A stretch of DNA of 64,000 bases from an uncultured Lachnospiraceae bacterium (GCA_944381635.1 CALWLY010000011.1:1-64000), one strand, 5' to 3'; positions 1-8,657 are shown, counted from the stretch's first letter. The notes: generated by a model from the letters alone, not told the origin. A program made the numbers and translations.

Positions 1-588
1 TCTGATCGATCTTAAGGGAACTGGATTAAGGTTTTGTAGCGTTGAGTACTTTTATATACTCATGAATAATTCGGGCTTAATATTGTATTTTTTGAAGAAA
101 AACCGTCAGATGGTCATGAATATATTCAAATAGCTGGCAGAATGAACAATTCTCGCATATATCTTTGGATTAGAAAAAATTACATTGCACATCACGATAA
201 TTTGTATGCATATAAGGTTCTTTTTCCAAAAGCGAGTGGAAGCGGCAAATTCGGTGAAATTTTAAGCGATGCAATCGTTGCTGCTCCTGCTGTTGGTCAT
301 ACACAAACTTTTATCAGTATTGGTGCTTTTAAAACTAAAGAAGAAGCTGAATGCGCGGATAAGTATTTGAAAAGTAAATTTGCAAGGGCTTTATTGGGTG
401 TGTTGAAAGTGACACAAGATAATAAAAAATCAGTTTGGAAATATGTTCCCCTTCAGGACTTCACATCATCTTCTGATATTGACTGGTCGCAGTCCATTGC
501 CATTATCGACCAGCAGCTTTATAAGAAATACAATCTTTCCGATGACGAAATTAACTTCATCGAGACCAATGTAAAGGAGATGGAATAA
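1..588 (+). pseudogene. Eco57I-type DNA methylase subunit, 3' part, apparently frameshifted
   Basis: The reading frame that ends at 588 resembles the C-terminal target-recognition part of Eco57I-like restriction-modification methylases. It has a GSGKFGEIL segment, a HTQTFISIGAF segment, a KFARALLGVLKVTQD helix and the typical ending WKYVPLQDF then LYKKYNLSDDEINFIE. Similarity starts before the first ATG of this frame (142), at codons from position 70, but this frame has stops at 67-69 and earlier. A second frame is open from the window start to about 130, and joining the two near 68-72 would need one extra base. The gene therefore looks disrupted by a single-base loss, or is read from an unseen upstream start. 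Its stop abuts the next start (TAAATG), which indicates an operon. The NPPY catalytic motif would lie outside the window. Confidence 0.55.
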
Positions 589-3500
589 ATGCAGAAACCG
601 AATATTAACACAGCGAAAAGTGTTACGCCGATGATTTATGCTTATACCACTCCTGAAATTGCACGTCATGACGGTTGGACAAAGATTGGTTATACAGAAC
701 AGGATGTGGAGACACGGATTAAGCAGCAGACGCATACTGCGGATGTGCGCTGGAATCTGGAATGGAAGGGTAACGCCTTGTTTGATGATGGTTCCGGAGA
801 ACGCTTTACAGATAAGGAATTTCATGCTTATCTCCGAAAATCCGGAATTGAGCAGGAAGCTGGAAAGAATAATGAATGGTTTCATATCACAGGTCAGGAA
901 TCCAGATTAAAGTTTTATGATTTCCGGGCGAATCATGGGATTTTACAGCAGTTGTCTTCGGTTGTTCCATATCAGCTTCGTAAGGAGCAGAAAGAGGCTG
1001 TGGAACAGACGCTTGCATATAGAAATGACCATCCGGGCGGTGAGTTCCTTTGGAACGCAAAGCCACGGTTTGGAAAAACCTTATCCGTATATGATTTCTG
1101 TAAGAAATCCGGAGCAAATACGGTTCTGATTGTGACGAACAGACCGGCGATTGCAAATAGCTGGTATTCTGATTACATGAAGTTCTTAGGTGCGGAATCA
1201 GGATATGTATTTGTCAGTGAAGTGGATGCTCTGAAAGGCAAACCTGGTGTACTGACCAGAGAAGAATATACAAAGTCACTGCTCTTACATGCGGATGATG
1301 AAAGTTATGGGAATTGTATTGAGTTCGTCAGTCTTCAGGACATGAAAGGCTCTAAATATTTCAGTACACGGGGCTATGATAAGCTGCGTGAGGTGGCTGA
1401 AATGGAGTGGGATGTACTGGTGATTGATGAAGCCCACGAGGGTATTGATACATATAAGACGGATGTGGCGTTTGACCGTATCCATCGGAAATTTACTCTG
1501 CATTTGTCTGGAACGCCGTTTAAGGCGCTGGCAAATAATAAGTTTCCGGATAATGCAATTTTCAACTGGACGTATGCGGATGAGCAGAAAGCAAAGCGGG
1601 ATTGGGATGTTTCTTCGGAAGAAGAAAATCCGTATGAATCCCTTCCAAAGCTGAATCTGTTTACCTATCAAATGTCGGAAATTGTGAAAGATGAATTGCA
1701 GCAGGGCGTGGAAATCAACGGGGAAACAGAGGAATACGCTTTTGACCTGAACGAATTTTTCAGTACAACAAATGGGAAATTCAAATACGATGCTTCCGTG
1801 GATAGATTCCTGGATGCGTTGACATTACAGGAGAAATTCCCGTTTTCTACTCCGGAATTACGGGCAGAGTTGAAGCATACGTTCTGGTTCTTGGACAGGG
1901 TGGACAGTGCAAAAGCACTGGCAGCGAAGCTGAAAAATCATCCGGTATTCAAGGATTACGAAGTGGTTTTGGCAGCCGGTGACGGGAAGCTGGATGAGGA
2001 CGAAGAGACGAAAAAGTCTTATGATAAGGTTGTGGAAGCAATCCAGAACTACGAGAAAACCATTACGTTATCCGTGGGTCAGCTGACCACCGGAATTACT
2101 ATTCCGGAATGGACAGCGGTGCTTATGTTGAGCAACGTAAAGAGTCCTGCTCTGTACATGCAGGCAGCATTCCGGGCGCAGAATCCGTGTATGTTCAAGA
2201 ACGGTTCCAGTTATGCCAGAAAAGAAAATGCGTATGTATTTGATTTTGACCCGGCGAGAACACTGACCATCTTTGAAGAGTTTGCAAATGACCTGTCAGC
2301 GGATACGTCTGCGGGACGTGGGGATTTGGAAACACGAAAAGAACATATCCGGGAACTGTTGAATTTCTTCCCTGTTATCGGTGAAGATGAAAATGGTGAG
2401 CTGATTGAACTGGATGCGGAGAAGGTTCTGACCATTCCGAGAAAGATTCGTTCTGTGGAAGTGGTACGGAGAGGATTCATGAGCAACTTCCTGTTCCAGA
2501 ACATTTCGCAGGTGTTCGGTGCACCGCAGGCGGTCATGAACATTATTAATAACTTTGAAGCTGTGAAGGAACAGAAGAAGGTTGAGTTCTCAGATGAGAC
2601 GAAAGAGAGTCTGCACCTGAATGATGAAGGCGAAGTGGACGTGCCGGATGATATTATCATTGGTGTAACAAACGATGTGTTTGGTGATAAGATTTTTGCT
2701 CCGACAGATGACGTGATTACGACCGTTTCCGATATTGCGGATACACCGGATAAGGCGGCTTCCGCTCTGGAAAAGTTGAAGAAAAGTACGCATGATAATA
2801 TGACTGCGAATATCATGCGGGAAGCGAAAGATTCCTATGGTTCCGAGATGAAAGCTGCGGACAAACGGAAGCTGGAATCGAAAATCAATGGCGCTGCGGA
2901 TAAGCTGATTGATACATCGTACACAAATTATACGATTGAGAAGAATGTCATTGAGCAGGATAGGCAGGATGCGTTACAGTCCCGGCATGAGACGGGACGT
3001 TCTACAGCAGAAATCAATCAGGAATTTGATGAAAAGATTGAGAAAGCAACGGAACAATTCCAGGAAACATTGTCATCCGGATTTAAAGAATTGGTAGAAG
3101 AATCGAAGAAAGATGTTGTGAAAACGGTGGAGACAAACAAGCTGGAGCGTGAGAAATCCACGATTGAAGAAGGTATCCGTGACCACTTGAGAGGGTTCTC
3201 ACGAACCATTCCATCTTTCCTGATGGCGTATGGTGATGATACCGTAACGCTGGCAACGTTTGATACGATTATTCCGGATAATGTGTTCAAAGAAGTGACA
3301 AGCATTACGCTTGACCAGTTCCGGTTCCTGCGTGATGGCGGTCCGTATACGGATGAAGAAACAGGAGAAGAAAAAGAGTTTGCCGGACAGTTGTTTGACC
3401 CAGTGGTATTCGATGATTCTGTGAAAGAATTTCTGGCATTGAAGAAGAAACTTGCGGATTATTTTGATGAAAAGAGCGTGGAAGATATTTTTGATTACAT

Positions 3501-3909
3501 CCCACCGCAAAAGACAAATCAGATTTTCACACCGAAGGTTATGGTGAAGAAAATGGTGGATATGTTGGAGAAAGAGAATCCGGGATGTTTTGATTTGCCA
3601 GATAAGACATTCATTGATTTGTATATGAAATCCGGTTTGTACATTGCGGAAATTGTGAAGCGATTGTATCAGAGCGAAGAGATGAAACGGTTGTATCCGG
3701 ATAAGGATGAAAGGCTGAAACACATCTTTGAAAAACAAGTTTACGGCTTGGCTCCGACAGAGATTATCTACAAGATTGCGACAAGCTATATCCTTGGCTT
3801 TGATGAAGATGTGAAGATTACAAAGCACAATTTCAGACAGGTAGATGCGCTTCCTTATGCGAAAGAAGGAACATTGAAACAGAAACTGGATGAAATTTAT
3901 GGAGACTGA
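589..3909 (+). CDS. GIY-YIG / DEAH helicase restriction protein with N-terminal half of a methylase domain
   Basis: A 1106-residue restriction-type protein. Residues about 15-75 look like a GIY-YIG/T5orf172 nuclease domain (IYAYTT, then KIGYT and a spaced Arg and Glu). A superfamily 2 helicase core follows: PRFGKT (about 158-163, motif I), DEAH (about 279-282), SGTPF (about 307) and QAAFRAQNP (about 524, motif VI). A long charged, probably coiled-coil stretch spans about 720-870. Residues about 985-1100 contain TPKVMVKKMVD and FIDLYMKSGLYIAEIVKRLY, which match the region around the SAM-binding motif I of Eco57I-type methylases. The protein ends before a catalytic NPPY motif. That motif is expected in the preceding gene, so the methylase looks split over two genes. 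It should cleave or translocate foreign DNA. The target sequence is unknown. Confidence 0.8.
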   Translation: MQKPNINTAKSVTPMIYAYTTPEIARHDGWTKIGYTEQDVETRIKQQTHTADVRWNLEWKGNALFDDGSGERFTDKEFHAYLRKSGIEQEAGKNNEWFHITGQESRLKFYDFRANHGILQQLSSVVPYQLRKEQKEAVEQTLAYRNDHPGGEFLWNAKPRFGKTLSVYDFCKKSGANTVLIVTNRPAIANSWYSDYMKFLGAESGYVFVSEVDALKGKPGVLTREEYTKSLLLHADDESYGNCIEFVSLQDMKGSKYFSTRGYDKLREVAEMEWDVLVIDEAHEGIDTYKTDVAFDRIHRKFTLHLSGTPFKALANNKFPDNAIFNWTYADEQKAKRDWDVSSEEENPYESLPKLNLFTYQMSEIVKDELQQGVEINGETEEYAFDLNEFFSTTNGKFKYDASVDRFLDALTLQEKFPFSTPELRAELKHTFWFLDRVDSAKALAAKLKNHPVFKDYEVVLAAGDGKLDEDEETKKSYDKVVEAIQNYEKTITLSVGQLTTGITIPEWTAVLMLSNVKSPALYMQAAFRAQNPCMFKNGSSYARKENAYVFDFDPARTLTIFEEFANDLSADTSAGRGDLETRKEHIRELLNFFPVIGEDENGELIELDAEKVLTIPRKIRSVEVVRRGFMSNFLFQNISQVFGAPQAVMNIINNFEAVKEQKKVEFSDETKESLHLNDEGEVDVPDDIIIGVTNDVFGDKIFAPTDDVITTVSDIADTPDKAASALEKLKKSTHDNMTANIMREAKDSYGSEMKAADKRKLESKINGAADKLIDTSYTNYTIEKNVIEQDRQDALQSRHETGRSTAEINQEFDEKIEKATEQFQETLSSGFKELVEESKKDVVKTVETNKLEREKSTIEEGIRDHLRGFSRTIPSFLMAYGDDTVTLATFDTIIPDNVFKEVTSITLDQFRFLRDGGPYTDEETGEEKEFAGQLFDPVVFDDSVKEFLALKKKLADYFDEKSVEDIFDYIPPQKTNQIFTPKVMVKKMVDMLEKENPGCFDLPDKTFIDLYMKSGLYIAEIVKRLYQSEEMKRLYPDKDERLKHIFEKQVYGLAPTEIIYKIATSYILGFDEDVKITKHNFRQVDALPYAKEGTLKQKLDEIYGD

Positions 3910-3984
3910 TACAGTGTACATGTAAAGAAAAATCTGGTATAGTAAAGATGTGAAAAACAAAATAAAGTTGTTCATGTGGAAAAC

Positions 3985-4150
3985 TCAAAGGAACGGTGCC
4001 TTGTAGGTATGCTGGCGTAAGACGTCCGGGAGTGTTGCAGGGGTGACGAACTGCAAGACGAGAGTACAGCTTGTCAACATAGAAATAAAAGCGGTGAACA
4101 GATGACGGAGATGTGAAGTCTCCTGATTCTGTTTGCCGCTTTTTCTTTTG
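3985..4150 (+). ncRNA. Candidate structured RNA ending in an intrinsic terminator
   Basis: The space between the restriction gene and the next gene is GC-richer than its surroundings. It contains a TTGCAG/CTGCAA stem (about 4039-4060) and a long terminal hairpin (4087-4144, arms AAAAGCGG and CCGCTTTT with inner GGAGA/TCTCC) followed by TTTTC. No start codon with a ribosome binding site fits inside. It could be an independent RNA of the element, an antisense regulator, or a leader/attenuator of the gene starting at 4185. I do not recognise a known RNA family. Confidence 0.35.
4087..4147 (+). terminator. Intrinsic terminator
   Basis: A long hairpin with arms AAAAGCGGTGAACAGA and TCTGTTTGCCGCTTTT and an inner GGAGA/TCTCC stem runs directly into a T-rich tract. 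It would end transcription from the restriction genes, or attenuate the gene at 4185. Confidence 0.6.
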
Positions 4151-4184
4151 CAGAAATCAGAATAGAAAAGTGGAGGTAATAAGA

Positions 4185-4613
4185 ATGAGCAAATTAAGAA
4201 GTGTAAGAACAGAAATTGCAAAAATGAAAAAGGAGCTGGAAGCAAAAGAAGCGGCATACAGAAAGGAAGCGTTAGCACCTTCTATGGATGTTCTGGCAAA
4301 AACTTTGCTGGATGATGAAGAATTTTGTGAGGTACTGGAACAGTACAGTAAGGATGAAGTGAGAGTGATTGCGAAGCATATCGCCGGGAACATGAGCCGG
4401 ATTATCCGGGAATCCGATGCGGATATTGGTGCACTCCGGGAGAAGAAAAAAGAGAGAGCCGCTAAGAGAAAAGCGGCGAAAGAATCTGCGGAAGTGACAG
4501 AGCCTGTGATGGAAGAACAGGTGGACACGGGAGCAGAAACAGCTGGAACAGATGGATGGAGTCCGACAGGATGGACACCGGCAGGTGAACGGAATCCGTT
4601 TGGACAGAATTAG
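4185..4613 (+). CDS. Small coiled, highly charged accessory protein of the mobile element
   Basis: A 142-residue protein of unknown function. The start at 4185 is chosen because GGAGGT lies 7 bases upstream; the frame is open further 5' but without a good ribosome binding site. Residues 1-30 and 85-110 are rich in Lys, Glu and Ala and probably form helices or a coiled coil. The middle (residues about 35-75) is a compact helical segment with DDEEFCEVLEQY. The tail is low-complexity and ends in a Trp/Pro/Gly repeat (GWSPTGWTPAG). It sits between the restriction genes and the oriT-like region, a common position for small accessory genes of mobilizable elements. No catalytic motif is visible. Confidence 0.65.
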   Translation: MSKLRSVRTEIAKMKKELEAKEAAYRKEALAPSMDVLAKTLLDDEEFCEVLEQYSKDEVRVIAKHIAGNMSRIIRESDADIGALREKKKERAAKRKAAKESAEVTEPVMEEQVDTGAETAGTDGWSPTGWTPAGERNPFGQN

Positions 4614-4635
4614 TGTTCCGGATGGACGGGGGTCA

Positions 4636-4757
4636 AGGGGGCAGCGCCCCTTTGTCAGGGTCAAGGGGCTGAAAGCCCATTGCAAGTAAGTAATGCGTAA
4701 GCATTACGGTGGGGTTCCAGAGGGGCGAAGCACCGGCGGTACCCCATACTTGCATTT
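4636..4757. other. Candidate origin of transfer (oriT)
   Basis: Several inverted repeats are packed just upstream of mobC and the relaxase: GGGGC-AGC-GCCCC (about 4639-4651), GGGCT-GAA-AGCCC (about 4664-4677), GTAATGC-GTAA-GCATTAC (about 4690-4707), and an outer pair TGCAAGT (4681-4687) / ACTTGCA (4748-4754) that encloses GGTGGGGT / ACCCC. Nested repeats beside relaxase genes are typical of oriT. The nick site cannot be read directly. Confidence 0.5.
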
Positions 4758-4818
4758 TGAAAATAGACCCATTCGATAGGCGGAACGACAGAGAAAACGA
4801 TGGGACGAAAGGAGCGAA

Positions 4819-5274
4819 ATGGAGATGGGAAGAGTCAGAGACGAGACACAGCGGAATGAAGCGGAGAAACTTGTGCGGACTGAGGTACGGTTTACGGCTG
4901 AAGCAAATGAAGCACTGGATGAAATTGCGAAAGAAAACGGAATCAGTAAAGCACAGTTGATTCGTTACATCGTGGATAATCGCATGGTCGATTATCTTGG
5001 GTCTATTAAATTTATTGACCCGGAACAGGGTGAGGAAATACAGCAGGAAATCATGAGTGTAATGAATGAACTGTCTGCTGTGAAAACAGAGTTACACCGC
5101 ATTGGCGTGAACTACAATCAGGAGATTAAAAATCAGAATCAGATGCTGAAAAGCGGTGTTACCATGGCTGCGGCTGGCGGATACTTAGATAAACAGGCGA
5201 TTGATAAGCTGATTGAAAAGCTGGATGCTTCGATGGAGAAAGCGGGTGGTGCGTTGTGGCGTATTCTCGGATAA
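4819..5274 (+). CDS. mobC: MobC-like relaxosome accessory protein
   Basis: A 151-residue protein. Residues about 20-50 (VRTEVRFTAEANEALDEIA then ISKAQLIRYIV) resemble a ribbon-helix-helix DNA-binding fold. The middle is a long helix (EIQQEIMSVMNELSAVKTELHRIGVNYNQ) like that of MobC family proteins, which bind oriT and help the relaxase open the strands. The start at 4819 follows an AAAGGAG ribosome binding site. The 3' end overlaps the relaxase start by 19 bases, which indicates translational coupling. It lies directly downstream of the oriT-like repeats, its expected binding site. Confidence 0.75.
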   Translation: MEMGRVRDETQRNEAEKLVRTEVRFTAEANEALDEIAKENGISKAQLIRYIVDNRMVDYLGSIKFIDPEQGEEIQQEIMSVMNELSAVKTELHRIGVNYNQEIKNQNQMLKSGVTMAAAGGYLDKQAIDKLIEKLDASMEKAGGALWRILG

Positions 5275-6680
5275 CAGGTACAAGAAATGGTGCAGGAGCG
5301 ATTGACTATGCCCGTGGTAAAGGAAAAGGTCATAACAATAAAAAAGTGCGGAACATGGTTATCGGAGAAGTGAATTTGTTGCCGAAATCCGTGGCACCAT
5401 ACGAAGAACAGATGCAGCGTTATTGGAACAAAGCATCTGTAAAAAATAAAAATCAGGTGCGCCGAATTGTGCAGTCGTTTTCAAGAAGAGAATTGAATCC
5501 GGATGACCCGGATGATATTCAGAAAGCGAATGAGATTGGAATTGAGTTTTCACAGCGGGCGTACCCAGGACATCAGGCAATCGTGTTTACACAGATTGAC
5601 GGAGAATCCGGATTGATACATAATCATGTGATTGTAAACAACGTGAACATGGAAACGAATTACGGATGCAGTGATGAACAGACAAAATTCCAGTACGTGA
5701 AATGGTGGACAAATAAAGTTGCCGGACAGTATTTTGAACTGGACAAAGGACAGCACACGCATGACAAAGTGACGCAGAACGAAAGACGGAAACGGCAGGA
5801 AAACGAAAAGATTCGTGAAGAGAATAAGAGTCTGCCGCCAGAGAAACAGAAGAAGTTAAAATACATCTGGAAAGATGATTTGAAAGAGAGAATCAGCAGG
5901 GCTGCGGATGTGGCATACAGCAGGGAATATTTTTTGATATTGCTGGAACAGATGGATGTATCTGCGGAAATCCGTCAGCGGAAAGATGGTACAGAATACA
6001 TTGTGTATACGCTGAACGATGAGGAAAAACGTCAGCAGGAAAATGCGGTGAAGGAATGGAAAGCGAAAGGTCATAAGCTGGGTGCTGATTATGATTTGGA
6101 ATCATTGGATAAACGGTTCAGTAAAGCAATGGATAAAATGGGTGAACTTTTTCATTCTACAGATGAGGAAGGGAGAAATCAACTTCGCAGTGCATATGAC
6201 GTAGAGCTTCCCGGCATGTTAGCAGATACAGATAAATCTGAGTTTGGGTACATTGTGCCGAAGGAACATGTGAAACAGACTGTTGATGTGAAAGTGAAGA
6301 AAAAGCAGGTGAAACGGAAAGTTGAGAGAACAGAATCGCCGGGAACAGAGAAATCTTCTGTGAAACAGGAAGAGAAAAAGCCGCTTTTGTGGAAGGATTA
6401 TCTTGCGATGCAGCAAGAGCAGGAAAGAAAAAGGGAACATGAAAAAGTTCCGGAAAAGACAGAAGTTGTAAAGTGTCCTGTTGAAACAACAGATGAAGCA
6501 GCAAGGCGCAGAAAGATGGCTGTGATGCAGGCACAAAAGAGTAATAAGGCGAGAAAAAAAGCAGAAGAAGAGAAAGTGCGGACGCACAGGTCAACATTTC
6601 AGAATGACAAACGTCCGCTGCCGGATTTGTCAAATATTAAGTGGAACGAAGACAAAGGTAATGATGGATTAGGATTTTAA
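5256..6680 (+). CDS. MobP-type relaxase
   Basis: A 474-residue DNA relaxase that would nick oriT and lead the transferred strand into a recipient. It begins with GTG at 5256, inside the end of mobC. A candidate catalytic Tyr is Y18 (GAIDYARG). The metal-binding three-His motif is visible as H106 (GHQAIVF) and H122/H124 (LIHNHVIVNN), which fits the MOBP class. The second half (about 330-460) is rich in Lys and Glu and probably extended or coiled, common in relaxases that contact a coupling protein. No primase or helicase domain is seen. The gene belongs to the oriT-mobC-relaxase unit of the element. Confidence 0.85.
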   Translation: MAYSRITGTRNGAGAIDYARGKGKGHNNKKVRNMVIGEVNLLPKSVAPYEEQMQRYWNKASVKNKNQVRRIVQSFSRRELNPDDPDDIQKANEIGIEFSQRAYPGHQAIVFTQIDGESGLIHNHVIVNNVNMETNYGCSDEQTKFQYVKWWTNKVAGQYFELDKGQHTHDKVTQNERRKRQENEKIREENKSLPPEKQKKLKYIWKDDLKERISRAADVAYSREYFLILLEQMDVSAEIRQRKDGTEYIVYTLNDEEKRQQENAVKEWKAKGHKLGADYDLESLDKRFSKAMDKMGELFHSTDEEGRNQLRSAYDVELPGMLADTDKSEFGYIVPKEHVKQTVDVKVKKKQVKRKVERTESPGTEKSSVKQEEKKPLLWKDYLAMQQEQERKREHEKVPEKTEVVKCPVETTDEAARRRKMAVMQAQKSNKARKKAEEEKVRTHRSTFQNDKRPLPDLSNIKWNEDKGNDGLGF

Positions 6681-6845
6681 GGAAAGTATATGCGAGCTTC
6701 TGAGATTGCGTATTTGCGTCTCAGGGGCTTTTCTTTGCATTTAGATGATAGATTTACCATAAAGACGATAAAACGGCTTAAGACGCAAATTAGAGCGTCT
6801 GAGGGCTGTGTGACAGTATTTGCGAAAAATAAACGTCTCTAAAAA

Positions 6846-6874
6846 CTTGATTAAAGTTGAGCATTAGCGTATAA
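6846..6874 (+). promoter_or_regulatory. Integrase promoter
   Basis: TTGATT (6846-6851) and TATAAT (6869-6874) are separated by 17 bases, 45 bases before the integrase start. The motif TTTGCGAAAAA (6819-6829) lies just upstream of the -35 box and recurs after the integrase gene, so it may be a binding site that controls this promoter. Confidence 0.65.
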
Positions 6875-6918
6875 TTGTCTTACGTATTCATCGCCAACTG
6901 CGAAAGGATGAATCGAAC

Positions 6919-8139
6919 ATGGCAAAAGTAAGAAAGGACGCTAATGGCAGAGTTCTCCATGCTGGAGAATACCAGAGAAAGACAGGAACCTACGAGTACA
7001 AGTACAGAGACGCTAATACTGGCGAGACAACGAGCATTTCTGCTTCTACACTGGAAGAACTACGGGAGAAGGAGAAAGAGACGCTGCGGGGTATCTACAG
7101 CGGCGTGAAGGTCGGAGCCACCGGCAGCATGACGGTCAATCACGTTTTCGATAAGTGGTACGCTGTTAAGAGAGGTATCAAGCAGACCACAAAAGGTAAT
7201 TACAAGTATATGTATGATACCTTTGTCCGGAAGGACTTAGGCATGCGGAAGCTGAAAAGCGTGAAAAAATCGGATGTAAAGGCTTTTTACAATCGCCTAT
7301 ACGATGCCGGGATGCAGTCGAATACGCTGGATGTGATACAGAACGTTCTACATCAGGTTTTCGATTTCGCTATTGATGACGGGCATATTCTTCTGAATCC
7401 TACGGATAAGGCGTTGCGTGACCTAAAGACGGAAGACCGGAATAAGCGGCTGGCAGACCCGGAACATCTGGATGAGGTGTTGAATTTAGAGCAGCAGGCG
7501 AAATTTAAGGAATTTATGGAGAATCATCCAACTTTCTATCATTGGTATCCAATTTTCGTGACGATGATGGAAACCGGCATGAGGGTAGCAGAGATTACCG
7601 GTCTGACGTGGGATGATGTGGATTTGGATGAAATGGTTATTCATGTACGGAAAAACCATACCTACAATCCAGACCCGGAGACCCGGAAGTGTGTCCATCA
7701 TATCAGTACCACGAAGACAGTCAATGCGTTCCGTGATATTCCCATGCGACATGATGTAGTGGTGTCGATGGATAAGCAGCGGGCATTGTGCAGACCGTGT
7801 AAAGACGTGATAGACGGAGTATCCGGCTTTGTCTTTGCGAACCGGGAAGGGCATGTGTACCATCAACAGCCCTTGAATCTGGCACTGAAACGGCTGTCCA
7901 GAGAGTATAATGAGATTGCGGTTCAAAAGAACTGGATATTGTTGCCTGCACACCTGCACTGTCATATGCTACGGAAGACGTTCTGTACGAACCTTGCGAG
8001 GGCTGGCGTAGACCTACGGTCAGCAATGGAACTCATGGGACACGGAGACGTAGAAACCACCTTGCAGATATATACGAAGGTGACGAAGGATATGATGACA
8101 AAGGCGGTTGTCTCTGTAGATGAGTACATGCGAAGCTGA
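6919..8139 (+). CDS. int: Tn916-type tyrosine integrase
   Basis: A 406-residue tyrosine recombinase that integrates and excises the element. The N-terminal 60 residues form the arm-binding domain of Tn916-like integrases (GEYQRKTGTYEYKYRD). A SAM-like core-binding domain follows (about 70-170), then the catalytic domain with R222 (GMRVAEITGL), H349-x-x-R352 (HMLRKTF), H375 (LMGHGD) and nucleophile Y385 (IYTKV). All catalytic residues are present, so the enzyme should be active. The gene has its own promoter and AGGAT ribosome binding site. No excisionase gene is visible between the relaxase and integrase. Confidence 0.93.
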   Translation: MAKVRKDANGRVLHAGEYQRKTGTYEYKYRDANTGETTSISASTLEELREKEKETLRGIYSGVKVGATGSMTVNHVFDKWYAVKRGIKQTTKGNYKYMYDTFVRKDLGMRKLKSVKKSDVKAFYNRLYDAGMQSNTLDVIQNVLHQVFDFAIDDGHILLNPTDKALRDLKTEDRNKRLADPEHLDEVLNLEQQAKFKEFMENHPTFYHWYPIFVTMMETGMRVAEITGLTWDDVDLDEMVIHVRKNHTYNPDPETRKCVHHISTTKTVNAFRDIPMRHDVVVSMDKQRALCRPCKDVIDGVSGFVFANREGHVYHQQPLNLALKRLSREYNEIAVQKNWILLPAHLHCHMLRKTFCTNLARAGVDLRSAMELMGHGDVETTLQIYTKVTKDMMTKAVVSVDEYMRS

Positions 8140-8178
8140 TTTTTCGCAAAGGAATGGTTTTTCGCAAATTTGCGAAAA
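8140..8178. repeat. TTTTTCGCAAA repeats and 20-bp palindrome after int
   Basis: TTTTTCGCAAA occurs at 8140-8150 and 8158-8168, and the second copy forms the perfect palindrome TTTTCGCAAATTTGCGAAAA (8159-8178). The same motif in inverse orientation lies in front of the integrase promoter. These are candidate binding sites for integrase or an excision factor. Confidence 0.55.
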
Positions 8179-8657
8179 TTTAAAACCAGAACAGGCTTGG
8201 GTTTAATGACGGTGAAAGCAGAACGCCTTAGAATACAAGCCTGTAGCGGCTTTTATCCGTGATAATAATATCCCCACGATGAAGTCGTTGGACAAGTAAA
8301 AATCAGCATTTATGCGCGTTTGAGAGCACTTGGGACATAAAAAATTGCCCCATTTTGCCCTAAAATACAGCGAATTTTATGCCTATAATACCTGATAATA
8401 CGGAGTTTGAAAAAACAAAGTATTATGAGGTATATAAGAGAATATAAATAATGCACTTACCATGAGCCACTTTTCTAAGTAAAGAACTTAGGAGAGTGGC
8501 TCTTTTTGAAGGAACGATAATTAACTTGCACTTGACCTGTGATTATGGGTCAAGTACAGGTCAATACTTAATCCGCTTGCATTTATGAAACCAGAAGATA
8601 TAATGAGAACAGAAATAGAGTAAAGAGAAGGCATTTCAATAAAAGGGAGGTCGGAAT
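8179..8657. other. Gene-free end of the mobile element and chromosomal junction
   Basis: No supported gene lies here. The stretch holds a TTGCCC direct repeat (about 8344-8361), a 12-base inverted repeat ACCTGATAATAC / GTATTATGAGGT (about 8390-8433, one mismatch) and then a strong terminator. The attachment site is expected here but cannot be set without the other end. The last 150 bases before 8658 should contain the promoter of the next gene; no convincing -35/-10 pair was found. Confidence 0.45.
8464..8507 (+). terminator. Intrinsic terminator
   Basis: GAGCCAC / GTGGCTC arms with an inner CTAAGT / ACTTAG stem and an AAAG-like loop are followed by TTTTT. It marks the edge between the element and the accessory genes. 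Confidence 0.8.

Larger units (their letters stand above)
1..8440. mobile_element. Integrative mobilizable element, right-hand part
   Basis: Relaxase, MobC-like accessory, an oriT-like repeat nest and a Tn916-type integrase lie together with a restriction system, all in one orientation, with no housekeeping genes between them. No type IV secretion genes are visible, which suggests a mobilizable rather than self-transmissible element, but the left side is cut off by the window start. The integrase usually sits next to one end, so the right boundary should lie between the integrase stop (8139) and the terminator near 8464-8507. The exact attachment core could not be defined because the other end is not visible. 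Confidence 0.75.

Noticed and set aside
6713-6805. Inverted repeats with AGACGC / GCGTCT near the end of the relaxase gene
   Set aside because: I considered a CRISPR-like repeat or attachment site, but there are only two short, imperfect copies and no regular spacing.
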